Part shown: positions 33,267 to 42,859 of the stretch, piece after piece
Numbering within the stretch: the first letter of the stretch is position 1
How the letters are laid out: the number at the start of each line of letters is the position of its first letter
Origin: Dromiciops gliroides
Lineage: Eukaryota > Chordata > Mammalia > Microbiotheria > Microbiotheriidae
Assembly (NCBI RefSeq): GCF_019393635.1
Contig: NC_057866.1
Coordinates: forward strand, 124,743,897 to 124,807,896
DNA length: 64,000 bases
Direction: 5' to 3'
Made by a program: the position numbers and the translations under genes
Notes under the pieces: generated by a model
The model's database searches: none
Told to the model about the DNA's origin: nothing
Seen by the model: only the letters and a program-made list of their open reading frames with translations

Positions 33267-33503
33267 TGTGTAAAAATATTTTAGCTAGCTAGTTTGCCTA
33301 ATTTTGAGGGTACTAATCTAGGGGCCTAATCTTACTGGAGGACTAATCTGGGGACTTTTGACTGGCAGGCTATCTGACTACTATTAATTTAATATGGGCT
33401 GTTTAAAAAATTTCTCCACACTACTCCCAAATTGATAAGCAAATGATTAAGAAGCCTCTTAATTAAATAACCAAAGCAGAGTTTATTTATAAAAATCAAT
33501 GTA
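33267..33503 (-). mobile_element. Fossil LTR-like block, left part
   Basis: Read on the minus strand this has an ATAAATAAACTCTGC polyadenylation-type segment and ends ..ATTTTTACACA. It rejoins 36899 onward once the three insertions at AAAATCAATGTA are taken out. Looks like the 3' part of a retroviral LTR; family unassigned, no genes. Confidence 0.5.
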
Positions 33504-33667
33504 GGGAGGGGGCAGCTAGGTGGCGCAGTGGATAAAGCACTGGCCTTGGATTCAGGAGGACCTGAGTTCAAATCCAGCCTCAGACACTTGACACTTAACT
33601 AGCTGTGTGACCCTAGGCAAGTCACTTAACCCTCATTGCCCTGAAAAAAACACACAAAAAACCCAAA
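33504..33667 (+). mobile_element. tRNA-derived SINE
   Basis: First of three insertions at the same target: AAAAATCAATGTA at 33491-33503 and 33668-33680. Confidence 0.92.
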
Positions 33668-34284
33668 AAAAATCAATGTAAGGGACTTCCAGGGCAGAGC
33701 CAAGATGGTGGGGGAAAGGCAGTGAGCTCCCAAACTCATGACACAATCGCTCCAAAAAACAATCAAATAAGGTCATAGGAAAATGCCGGGAGCAGCAAAA
33801 CTCACAGAAGAATGTGCTGAAATCATCTTCTAACCAAGAATGGCTTAGAATATCAGAAGGAGGGAGCTGCTGTGCTGATACAGGAGTCAGGCCCAACCCC
33901 ACAGTCACCCTGACACAGATCCAGTCTCAGGAAGTCCTCACCAGAGAAGGAGACCCCCAGAGCCTCTGAATCAGTTGAAGCACCAGTGTCGTCTGGAACT
34001 AAGCTCATAGTCTGGTGAGTGGGCTGATCCCTGGGCAGGGAAAAGACTATAGGGGTCTATGCTGGAGCTAAGGCAGAACTTGGATTTTATACCCCTACTG
34101 AGAACCAGGTGGTAGGCTCGAGTAGAAGTGGCCCAGGTGGGGGAGGGGCACAGGCTCGTCAGAGATAACAACCACAACACACAAAGCTGGTTGATTGGCA
34201 AGTTGGTCTGGGTCATCTAGGACCAGGAAATAGGCCGGGTGAGGGAAGAACCTGATTCTCCTTAAATCATACCACCTGGGACTT

Positions 34285-34449
34285 CTTTTTTTTTTTATTA
34301 ATTTTTTTTTTTTTTGCGGGGCAATGGGGGTTGTGACTTGCCCAGGGTTACACAGCTAGTAAGTGTCAAGTGTCTGAGGCCGGATTTGAACTCAGGAACT
34401 CCTGAATCCAGGGCCAGTGATTTATCCACTGTGCCATCTAGCTGCCCCT
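34285..34449 (-). mobile_element. tRNA-derived SINE within the HAL1 5' UTR
   Basis: Reverse copy with T-rich tail. TSD ACCTGGGACTTCTT / ACCTGAGACTTCTT (one mismatch) at about 34271-34284 and 34451-34464. Confidence 0.9.
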
Positions 34450-34733
34450 AACCTGAGACTTCTTAAGGTTGGGATACTGCAGCCTGGAAACAGTGCCCCA
34501 CTTTAAGGAGCTAAAAGTCTAGTAAAAGAAAGGCAAGATGAGCTAACAGAGAAAGGTGAAGACAACAGAAAGTTTCTTCAGTAACAAGGAAGACCAAGGG
34601 GCAGCCTCAGAGGAAGATGTCAACATCAGGGTCCCTATATCTAAAGCTTCCAAGAAAAGTACGAATTGGTCTCAGGCCATAGAGGTGCTCAAAAAAGGAC
34701 TTTGAAGATAAAGTTAGAGAGAGAGAGGAAAAA

Positions 34734-35501
34734 ATGGAAAGAGAAATGAGGGTGATGCAGGAAAAACATGAGAAAAAAGTCAACAGCTTGAAAAGTCAAA
34801 TGGAAAAGGAGGTACAAAAACTCTCTGATGAAAATAATTGCCTAAGAATTAGGATTGAACAAATGGAAGTCAGTGACTTTATGAGAAACCAAGACACCAT
34901 AAAGCAAATCCAAATGAATAAAAAAATAGAGGGCAATGTGAAATATCTTCTGGGAAAAACCACCGACCTGGAAAATAGGTCCAGGAGAGATCATTTGAAA
35001 ATTATTGGTCTACCTGAAAACCATGATCAAGGAAATAGCTTAGACACCATCTTCCAAGATATTCTCAGGGAAAATTGCCCTGAAATTCTAGAAGAAACTA
35101 AAATAGAAATTGAAAGAATCCACCGATCACTTCCAGAAAGAGATCCCCAAAAGAAAATTCCCAGGAATATTATAGCCAAATTCCAGAGCTCTCAGGTCAA
35201 GGAGAAAATATTGCAAGCTGCCAAAAAGAAAGAATTCAAGTACTGTGGAGCCCCAGTCAGGATAGCACAAGATCTAGCAGCTTCTACATTAAAGGACCAG
35301 AGGGCATGGAATATGATATTCCAAAGGGCAAAGGAAATGGGATTACAACCAAGAATCACCTACCCAGCAAAACTCAGCATTATCTTTCAGAGGAAAAAAT
35401 GGGACTTTAATGAAAAAGAAGACTTTCAGATATTTGTGATGAAAAGACCTGAACTGAATGGCAAGTTTGACTTTCAAATACAAGACCCTAGAGAACCATA
35501 A
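34734..35501 (+). CDS. L1/HAL1 ORF1 RNA-binding protein, open copy
   Basis: Open for 255 codons. The product is the L1 ORF1p family: a trimeric, nucleic-acid-chaperone RNA-binding protein of the L1 ribonucleoprotein. Residues 1-65 are Lys/Glu-rich with heptad spacing (the C-terminal part of the coiled coil). Residues about 84-165 form the RRM-like domain (DHLKIIGLPE at 86-95, IERIHRSLPE at 126-135). Residues about 170-250 are the C-terminal domain (RITYPAKLSI at 207-216, KKWDFNEKEDF at 221-231). The start is uncertain: the coiled-coil reading continues upstream in another phase (AIEVLKK, about 34678-34697), with a one-base slip near the A run 34691-34696, so the true N-terminus is lost from this frame. 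Host use is not suggested. Confidence 0.88.
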   Translation: MEREMRVMQEKHEKKVNSLKSQMEKEVQKLSDENNCLRIRIEQMEVSDFMRNQDTIKQIQMNKKIEGNVKYLLGKTTDLENRSRRDHLKIIGLPENHDQGNSLDTIFQDILRENCPEILEETKIEIERIHRSLPERDPQKKIPRNIIAKFQSSQVKEKILQAAKKKEFKYCGAPVRIAQDLAASTLKDQRAWNMIFQRAKEMGLQPRITYPAKLSIIFQRKKWDFNEKEDFQIFVMKRPELNGKFDFQIQDPREP

Positions 35502-35505
35502 AAAA

Positions 35506-35633
35506 AAATTGGAGCTGGGGGACATACCTGGGGTCGTACAGTGGGCAGCTGTCTTGTGTCTGAGGCCAGGTTTTGGCTGGGATGCCCCTGGGTCCAGGGG
35601 TGATGATTTGTCCACTGTGTCACTTAGCTAGAT
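35506..35633 (-). repeat. SINE-like module embedded in the HAL1 element
   Basis: The reverse complement reads TAAGTGACACAGTGGACAAA, CCTGGCCTCAGACACAAGAC, CCACTGTACGACCCCAGGT: the tRNA-SINE order but much more diverged than the free SINEs, and with no clear TSD. It may be an ancestral part of this HAL1 family. Confidence 0.7.
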
Positions 35634-35766
35634 GATAACATCATTAGGGTTAAATTGAGGGGTGAAGGGAATTCATTGGGGGAGGGGGAAGGGCAGAAGC
35701 AAAATCCTACATGAAAGTAACAGGAAAAGGCTTATGGAGTGGGGGAAGAGATGGGAGAGGAGCAGG

Positions 35767-35999
35767 GCAGTAAATGAATTTTACTCTTATCAGAAAAGGC
35801 TCAAAGATCTTAAACTCATCAGAGCTGCCTCAAGGAGGGACTAATAGACACACCCAACTGGGTGGAGTAATCAATTTAATCTGGGCAGTAAATGAGCCTA
35901 ACACTCATCAAAATTGGCTCAAAGACCTCAATCTCATTAGAATTGGCTCAAGGAGGGAATAATGTACACACTCAATTGGGTGCAGTAATCTCTCTAACC
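35767..35999 (+). repeat. Two-unit tandem repeat (about 117 bp each)
   Basis: 35767-35883 and 35884-35999 share GGCAGTAAATGA, ACTCTTATCA/ACTCATCA, GGCTCAAAGA, CTCATNAGA, CTCAAGGAGGGA and AACTGGGTGGAGTAATC / AATTGGGTGCAGTAATC. Confidence 0.85.
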
Positions 36000-36754
36000 C
36001 TTCAGGAAAATAGGAGGGGAAAGGGGTAAAGAGAGAGGGGCAAAAGAAGGAAGGGCAGAGTGGGGGAGGGGACAGACAGAAGCAAATCCCTTTTGAAGAG
36101 TGATAGGATGAAAGAAGATGGATAATAGAATAAATATCATGGGGAAGGGAATAGGATGGAAGGGAAACAATTAACAATAGTAATCATGAAAAAGAAAAAA
36201 GGGGGAAAAATTGTACAAAAAATATTTATAGCAACTCTTGGTGGAGGCTAAGAATTGAGAATCAGGGGAATGTCCATCAATTGAGGAATGATGGAATAAG
36301 CTGTGCTATATGATTGTAGTGGAATGGACTTGTGCTACAGGAAATGGCAAAACAGGATGATCCCTGAAAAACCTTGAAAGACTAATGAACATCAATGTAT
36401 AGTGAAGTGAGCAGAGCTGAGAGGACATTGTGCGTAGTGACAGCAGTATTGTTCAATGAGTAATTGTGAATGACTTAACTACTCTCAGCAGTGCAATGAT
36501 CCATGAGAATCCCAAGGAACTAATGAGGAAGCTTACTATGCACCCCTATAGAAAGAACTGATAAAAAGAACACCTGTGGATTGTACATATATAACCTGAT
36601 TGCGATCTTGTGGAGGGGGGAGGAAAAGGAGGGAGGGAGGGAGAAAAATTTGGAACTCTAAATCTTATGAAAATGAATGTTGAAAACTACCCTTACATGT
36701 AAATGGAAAATAAAAATAAATGTTTGTTGAAAGATTAAAAAAAAAATCAATGTA

Positions 36755-36898
36755 GGGGGCAGCTAGGTGACACAGTAGATAAAGCACCAGCCCTGGATTC
36801 AGGAAGACCTGAGTTCAAATCTGACCTCAGACACTTGACACTTACTAGCTGTGTGACCCTGGACAAGTCACTTAACCCTCATTGCCCTGCCCCCCCCC
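36755..36898 (+). mobile_element. tRNA-derived SINE
   Basis: Third insertion at the target: AAAATCAATGTA at 36743-36754 and 36899-36910. Confidence 0.92.
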
Positions 36899-37655
36899 AA
36901 AATCAATGTAAACCATAAGGGTTAAGAAATGCAAATTATACAACCTGTCTGCTTTTAATACAATGAGGGCCCCTGCTGCCTCTTGCCTTAGGGTATGCTC
37001 TAGCTTTCTCTAACTTTCACTCTTTTTCTCCTTCACTCCAGCTTCCCTGCTTCACTTTCACTTCTAACTCCAAGCCCCTTTCACTTTGTCGACCCCCCTG
37101 AAAAGCCCCTTAGCATCCTCACCTCTGTTGCCAACCCCCTGGCATCTCTAGTGTCCCTTTCTCACTGACCTCTCTGCATCTCTAACCTTCTGGTGTTCTT
37201 CCTTGCTCTTAGCCTTTTCTCCATCTCAGTCATCCCCTATCTCTACACAGCCTCAGTCTCCTTAGCATCCTTGTAGCAGCCCCCTTTCTGTCCATCCACT
37301 CCTTCCCTGTCTCCTTAATCTTCCAGCCTCCTTGCATTCTCCTAATCCTCCGGTGTCCCTCCTTCACTGCCTCGCTAGCTGTATATATCTCCCTTCTCTT
37401 CCCTCAAACCTTGGGCTCCCTGCACCCCAGCACACATCAAGCTAATCTGAGGGCCACACTAGCGCTGCCGCTGGGCTGGGGCTCGAGGGGCCATGCCCCT
37501 GCTGTGCGCCTGGGACCTCAGCACAGGCTATCCTAGGGCCTGGCAGGAAAAGCCTGGGATCTCTGGGGCAGCTCCCCTGAGCCTGTAGGGAGCTGGGGCT
37601 TTTTTCCACCCCCACCTGACCTAGCCCACGGGGCTTTATTTTTTGGCTCGGCTAA
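36899..37655 (-). mobile_element. Fossil LTR-like block, right part
   Basis: Continuation of 33267-33503. On the minus strand it is G/A-rich and includes a CpG-bearing GC-rich part (37460-37640) of the kind found in LTR U3/promoter regions. No retroviral gene is recognisable. The right boundary is not resolved. Old. Confidence 0.45.
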
Positions 37656-37734
37656 AGTGGAGGGGGAGGGGCACCAGCCCCTCTCACAGAAAAACCCTGA
37701 GAGCGCAAGGCTTTTTAATATCAGCCCAAAGGAA

Positions 37735-38045
37735 GGGTCCTCAAATCAAAATAAATTCCCACAACTGGTAAATGGTCAAATACAATTAAGCACTTCTCAA
37801 ACTACCAACAGTCATAGGAAAAAATACTCCAAAGCAGTATTAGTTAAATTCAAATTAAAGTAAAAAAATAGTTTAAAAAAATTCAAATTAAAGTAACTTC
37901 AAGGTTCTACTTCACACCCATCAGATTACCAAAGATGACACAAAAGGAAACTGACAAATGTTGGAGGTATTGATGAGGCTGTGAATTGGCCCAGCTATTC
38001 CAGAAAACAATTTGGAACTATGTCCTAAAGATCACTAAACTGTGA
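37735..38045 (+). mobile_element. L1 ORF2 fragment
   Basis: CACAACTGGTAAATGGTCAA, CTTCACACCCATCAGATTAC, GACACAAAAGGAAACTGAC, CAATTTGGAACTATGTCC are the conserved L1 ORF2 3' region; truncated at both ends. Confidence 0.82.
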
Positions 38046-38320
38046 TAATAATAATAATAATAATAATAGCTAATCTTTACATAGCTAACATTTATATGGT
38101 ACCTACTATATGCCAGGTACTGTGCTAAATGCTTTACAAATATAATTTCATTTTATCCTCAAAACAACACTGGGAGGTAGGTGTTATTATTATCCCCATT
38201 TTACAGATGAGGACATTGAGGCAAACAGAAATTAAGTGGCTTGCCCAGGGTCACACAGTTAGTAACTGAGTCTGGATTTGAATTCAGGTCTTCTTGACCT
38301 GAGCCCAATGCTAACTATCT
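38046..38320 (+). repeat. ATA microsatellite and MIR-family element
   Basis: (ATA)n 38046-38068, then ACCTACTATATGCCAGGTAC TGTGCTAAATGC, CCCCATTTTACAGATGAGGA, GTGGCTTGCCCAGGGTCACA, GGATTTGAATTCAGGTCTTC. Confidence 0.8.
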
Positions 38321-38371
38321 CATTGCTTATGAATACTTTTTGAACCAGTGATACCTTCCATATTTTTTTAA

Positions 38372-39465
38372 TAATTCAGAATTTTATTTTATTTTCCCCA
38401 ATGACACATATAAACTATTTTCAACATCCATTTTTTGTTGGGTTTTTGTTGTTTGTTGTTGTTGTTGTTTTGTTTGGGTTTTTTGTGGAGCAATGGGGGT
38501 TAAGTGACTTCCCCAGGGTCACACAGCTAATAAGTGTCAAGTGTCTGAGGCTGGATTTAAACTCAGATACTCTTGAATCCAGGGCTGGTGCTCTATCCAC
38601 TTCGCCACCTAGCTGCCCCTTCAACATCCATTTTTAAAACTTTGTGTTTCAAATTCTCTTCCTCCCTCCCTCCCTCTCTCCCTCCCCACCCCCACTTATG
38701 AATGCAAGCAATTCAATACAAGTTACATATGTGTAGTCATGCAAGGTATTTTCATATTAATCAGGTTGTAAAAGAAAACAGACAAAAGAACTTAAGAAAA
38801 AGAAACTAAAAAAGTTATGCTTCAATCTGTATTCAGACACCATTAGTTCTTTCTCTGGAGATGGATTGCATTTTTTATAAGTTCATCAGAGTTGTCCTGG
38901 ATCACTGCATTGCTGAGAACAGCCAAGCCATTCACAGTTGATCATCTTACAATATTGCTATTATTTTGTATACAGTACATTTCACTTTGCATCAGCTCAT
39001 GTAAGTCTTTCCAGGTTTTTCTGAGAGCATCCTGCTCAGCATTTCTTATAGCACATTAGTGTTCCATCATAATCTCATCCCACAATTTGTTCAGCCATTC
39101 CCCAATTGATGCACATGTCCTCAATTTTAAAGTTTTTGCACCAGAAAAGGGCTGCCATAAATATTTTTGTATGTATATGTGCTTTAATTTGGGGGGTTTT
39201 ATCTTTTTTTGGATAGCGACCTAGTAGTGGTATTGTCAGGTCAAAGAGAATGCCTGGTTTTATACCCTTTGGCCATAGTTCCAAATTGTTCTACAGAATG
39301 TTTGAATCAGTTTACAACTTCACGAACAGTACATTAATGTCTCATTTCCCCCATATCCCCTAAGACATTTGTCATTTTCCTCTGCTGCCCTTTTATCCAA
39401 TCCAATAAGTATGAGGTAGTAACCCAGATTTACCCTGACTTGCATCTTTCTAATCAATAGTGAGT
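38372..39465 (-). mobile_element. L1 3' end, about 1.1 kb, with SINE insertion
   Basis: Reverse L1 3' UTR (with CCCTCCCTCCCTC tract) and ORF2 C-terminus. The reverse frame 39075-39284 reads GIKPGILFDLTIPLLGRYPKKDK and HTKIFMAALFWCKN. TSD CCTTCCATATTTTTTTAA, 18 bp perfect (38354-38371 and 39626-39643), the right copy having later received a SINE. Confidence 0.92.
38436..38619 (-). mobile_element. tRNA-derived SINE inside the L1
   Basis: Perfect TSD TTCAACATCCATTTTT (38420-38435 and 38620-38635). The tail is a GTTGTTGTTTTG-type repeat. Confidence 0.94.
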
Positions 39466-39473
39466 CCTTCCAT

Positions 39474-39625
39474 TGGGGGGAGGTGGGGAGGGAGACAATG
39501 AGGGTTAAGTGACTTGCCCAGAGTCACACAGCTAGTAAGTGTCAAGTGTCTGAGGCCATATTTGAATTCAGGTCCTCTTGAATCCAGGGCTGGTGCTTTA
39601 TCCACTTCACCACCTAGCTGCGCCC
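39474..39625 (-). mobile_element. tRNA-derived SINE in the L1's right TSD
   Basis: TSD CCTTCCAT (39466-39473 and 39626-39633). It interrupts the boundary of the L1 at 38372-39465. Confidence 0.9.
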
Positions 39626-39922
39626 CCTTCCATATTTTTTTAAGGAACTACTGTGTAGTCATAACTATCTAGTATTACAGTTGGTAAAGTTGATCCTTTG
39701 AACCAAATGTAGGATTTTACCTTGTTCCAATTAATGGAAAACTTGGCAGATTCATACCTTTTCTGGACCATGATCCTGTTTACCAGTTTTCACTATTATT
39801 GCTGGCTTTGAATCATCCACAACTCTGATGCACCTTCTAGACAAGAAGTGTCAAACACATGGTTGATGGACCACATGTGATCCACAAAAATGGGACCTGA
39901 ACCAGATTAAGATGTAATTGGG

Positions 39923-40050
39923 TGGATAGAGCACCAGCCCTGGATTCAGGAGTACCTGAGTTCAAATCTGGCCTCAGACACTTAACACTTATTAGCTGTG
40001 TGACCCTGGGCAAGTCACTTAACCCCAATTGCCTCACTTAAAAAAAAAAA
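39923..40050 (+). mobile_element. tRNA-derived SINE, 5'-truncated
   Basis: Lacks the first 20 or so bases of the head. Perfect TSD AAGATGTAATTGGG (39909-39922 and 40051-40064). Confidence 0.92.
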
Positions 40051-40064
40051 AAGATGTAATTGGG

Positions 40065-40212
40065 AAGGGCAGCTAGGTGGCACAGTGGATAAAGCACCAG
40101 ACCTGAATTCAGGAGGACCTGAGTTCAAATCCAACCTCAGACACTTGACGCTTGCTAGCTGTGTAATCCTGGGCAAGTCATTTAACCCTCATTACCCCAC
40201 CCCACCCCCAAA
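40065..40212 (+). mobile_element. tRNA-derived SINE next to the previous one
   Basis: Starts directly at the TSD left by the preceding SINE. Flanks AATTGGGAA / AATTGGGAA (about 40059-40067 and 40213-40221). Confidence 0.88.
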
Positions 40213-41224
40213 ATTGGGAAAAAATATGTAATTGGAAAATATTTAACAAAATAAATTAAAAATATAATAAAATATAGGTACTGTTAACATGTGGTTTTCT
40301 AAGGCAACATGCGGTACTCAGGGATCTTTATGTAGCATTTAGTAGCCCTTTCTCTATTTGATCTTGGCACCTCTAACTTAGATCTTCATCCAAGTCATTG
40401 ATAAAATTGCTGACCATCACAAAGCCCAAGAAAGGGACTGCAGGAGTACTCTGAGACACCAGTCTAGGTTAACAGTGACTCATCATGGTTGGATCTAGTC
40501 ATCCAGGTAGTTCTAAGTCTATCTGTCTTTACTATCCTCTTACCTAGGAGTTGTAGACTTTTTGCATCATGGACTACTTTGGCAGTCTGGTGAAACTTAT
40601 CCCCTTTCAGAATAATATTTTTAAATGAATAAGATCCATAGGACCACAAATAAGAATGATCATATTAAAATATAATTATTGAAATATTTTTTTGAAAGAT
40701 GGACTGAATTCTAGCCTATACCTTGTTCACAGAGATAGGTAAGGGAATACTAAATTTCCTGTTGAAATCCAGACACGCTATTTCTACATTTCCCTGTGAT
40801 ACCAATCTCGTAACCCTGTTTAAAAAGAATTTTAAATTTGTCCAGAGTAACCTCTTCTTGATGAAGTTATCTTGGCTCTTAGTGATTAGTGTTTACCTTT
40901 ATAAACACTAACAAATAACCTATTAAATAATATTTCTGAAATTTTCTAGGAATTGTAGTTAAGCTTGTTTGGTCTATGGCTTGAAGACTGTACCTTCCTC
41001 CTTTAAAAACAACACTAGGATAATATTTGCCATTCTTCAGTGCTACGGCACAGCACCCCCCCCCTTCTGTGTCACACCATCTTTCGAAGATTGACGGCAA
41101 TTATTCAACAATATCAGCCATCTATATTTTTGGTTCTTGGAATATCTTTAGTTTGAGCCTAATGACTTCAACTCGGTGAGTGCAGTTCTCCTATTGTCCA
41201 TACTTATTCATTTTGGGGGTGGAT

Positions 41225-41741
41225 GGCAGTGTTCAGGAGGACTAGCACCTCTAGTGTGAGAGCTTGCTGAGCCCTTTTCAGGGTTGCTCATCCACCTTTG
41301 GTGTCTACCTGTCACCAAATTCTCACCTGTGCCTCCAAGAAGATATAGCGTGCACAGTGGTCACACCCTAGTAAACCATCTTCACAGATGGGCTAAACCA
41401 AGTTTAGGGTAACCAATAGACCACAAACCTGTTGGTGAGTTAGGATGGGAAGACTTCCCTGTTGGGATAGGAGGATGAGAATAATTTCTTCCAACAGCCA
41501 TGAAGGTAGCTGAAGCAGGGAGCTCTTAGAACTTTGTCAGCCATCAAAGACACCAAGATCACCCACTGTATCCCAGGCTACTACTACAGTCATCTTGACT
41601 TTTGTCTTGCCACTGGACTTAGGTGACTTTGGAAGAGAAAGCAAGGCTGACAACTTAAATCCAATTCACACATGAGTCAAGACATCATTCCATGATGTCA
41701 TTTGTCCTCTTCAAAAATGAAGGACAAACACAAAAAATTCA
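41225..41741 (+). mobile_element. Old marsupial LINE-type element with shared 3' tail
   Basis: GGGTTGCTCATCCACCTTTG, CAGATGGGCTAAACCAAG, GGTGAGTTAGGATGGGAAG, TTGACTTTTGTCTTGCCACT, TTAAATCCAATTCACACATG, CATGATGTCATTTGTCCTCT, GAAGGACAAACAC. The last 210 bp match 61912-62115. No reading frame survives. Confidence 0.65.
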
Positions 41742-41772
41742 CCTTGAGTTTCACCTTGCTGTTAACTTTTTT

Positions 41773-42273
41773 TTTCAATCAATATCAGTTCTTTCTTTGG
41801 AGGTGGACTAATGCTTCATCACTAGCCTTTTGAAATTGTCTTAAATGATTGTATTGCTAAAAGTAGTTAAGTCATTCTCAGTTCTTCATCAAACAATATT
41901 GCTGTCACTGTGTGCATTGTTCTCCTGGTTCTGCTCACTTCACTGTACATCAGTTCATATAAGTCATTCTAGGCCTTTCTGAAATCATCCTGCTTGTCAT
42001 TTCTTATAGCACAATAATATTCCATCACCATCATATACCACAACTTATTTAGCCATTCCCAATTGATGGACATTCCTTTGATTTCCACTTCTTAGCCACC
42101 ACAAAAAGAGCTGCTATAAATATTTTTGTACACATAGGTCTTTTTCTCTTTTGGGGGATGTGTTTGGGATATAAACCAACAGTTGTATTACTAGATCAAA
42201 GGGCATGCACAGTTCTATAGCCCTTCGGGCATAGTTCTAAATTGCTCTCCAGAAATGTTTGGATCATTTCATA
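41773..42273 (-). mobile_element. L1 ORF2 3' end, 3'-truncated, with TSD
   Basis: Reverse ORF2 C-terminal block (ATAAACCAACAGTTGTATTA, GGGCATGCACAGTTCTATAG, ACAAAAAGAGCTGCTATAAA, CCCAATTGATGGACATTC). Perfect TSD TGCTGTTAACTTTTTT (41757-41772 and 42274-42289). Confidence 0.9.
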
Positions 42274-42302
42274 TGCTGTTAACTTTTTTAAAAAATCTAT
42301 CT

Positions 42303-42490
42303 CGGGGGGCGGCTAGGTGGCACAGTGGATAGAGCACCGGCCCTGGAGTCAGGAGTACCTGAGTTCAAATCTGGCCTCAGACACTTAACACTTACTAGCT
42401 GTGTGACCCTGGGCAAGTCACTTAACCCCAATTGCCTCACAAAAAAAAAAAACACAAAACAAAACAAAAAAACAGACAAACAAAAAATCT
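42303..42490 (+). mobile_element. tRNA-derived SINE
   Basis: Complete copy with a long A-rich tail (ACACAAAACAAAAC). Target AAAATCTATCTC / AAAATCTATTTC (about 42292-42303 and 42484-42496). Confidence 0.9.
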
Positions 42491-42496
42491 ATTTCA

Positions 42497-42622
42497 GGGG
42501 CAGCTAGATGGTGCCCTGGATTCAGGAAGACCTGAGTTCAAATCTGGCCTCAGACACTTGACACTTACTAGCTATGTGACCCTGGGCAAGTCACTTACCC
42601 CTCATTGCCCCGCAAAAAAAAA
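42497..42622 (+). mobile_element. tRNA-derived SINE, internally deleted
   Basis: The segment between GATGGTGC and CCTGGATTC is missing. It shares the target: AAAATCTATTTC before, AAAATCTATCTC after (42622-42633). Confidence 0.9.
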
Positions 42623-42859
42623 AATCTATCTCCCCCAATCCAGAGACTATTCCAAACCAAGTTTTCTTATTGTAACATTAGTTCACCTTCCATTTCACCC
42701 CTCTCAAGTAAATTGCAAGACCAAATACACCTATGCTCAAAGATAGACACCAGAGTATGCAAACTTGATGTGGGACCTAAGACAATTCAACTCTGAGTCT
42801 CATTTTCTTCTTCTGTAAAATGAGGAAGTAAGACTAGATAATTTCTAAGGTCACTTCAG

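Larger units (their letters stand above)
33681..36741 (+). mobile_element. HAL1-like L1 derivative (ORF1 but almost no ORF2)
   Basis: A 3.06-kb element with TSD AAAAATCAATGTA (33668-33680 and 36742-36754). In order: an L1-type 5' UTR (starts AGGGACTTCCAGGGCAGAGC CAAGATGG), interrupted by a SINE at 34285-34449; ORF1 34734-35501; a SINE-like module 35506-35633; a two-unit tandem repeat of about 117 bp (35767-35999); G/A-rich DNA; only the last 250-300 bases of ORF2 (about 36200-36480, TTTATAGCAACTCTTGGTGG..); and the L1 3' UTR with A tail. Reverse-transcriptase and endonuclease domains are absent. This layout equals half-L1 (HAL1) elements, which depend on L1 in trans. It could alternatively be a single L1 with a large internal deletion; other copies of the same layout would settle this. 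Confidence 0.85.
39842..40376. mobile_element. hAT-type MITE, second copy, split by two SINEs
   Basis: Ends CAAGAAGTGTCAAAC and TTTGATCTTGGCACCTCT. Internal AACCAGATTAAGATGTAATTGG and, after the SINEs, GGAAAATATTTAACAAAATA, ATGTGGTTTTCTAAGGCAAC match the copy at 10884-11100. Confidence 0.8.
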
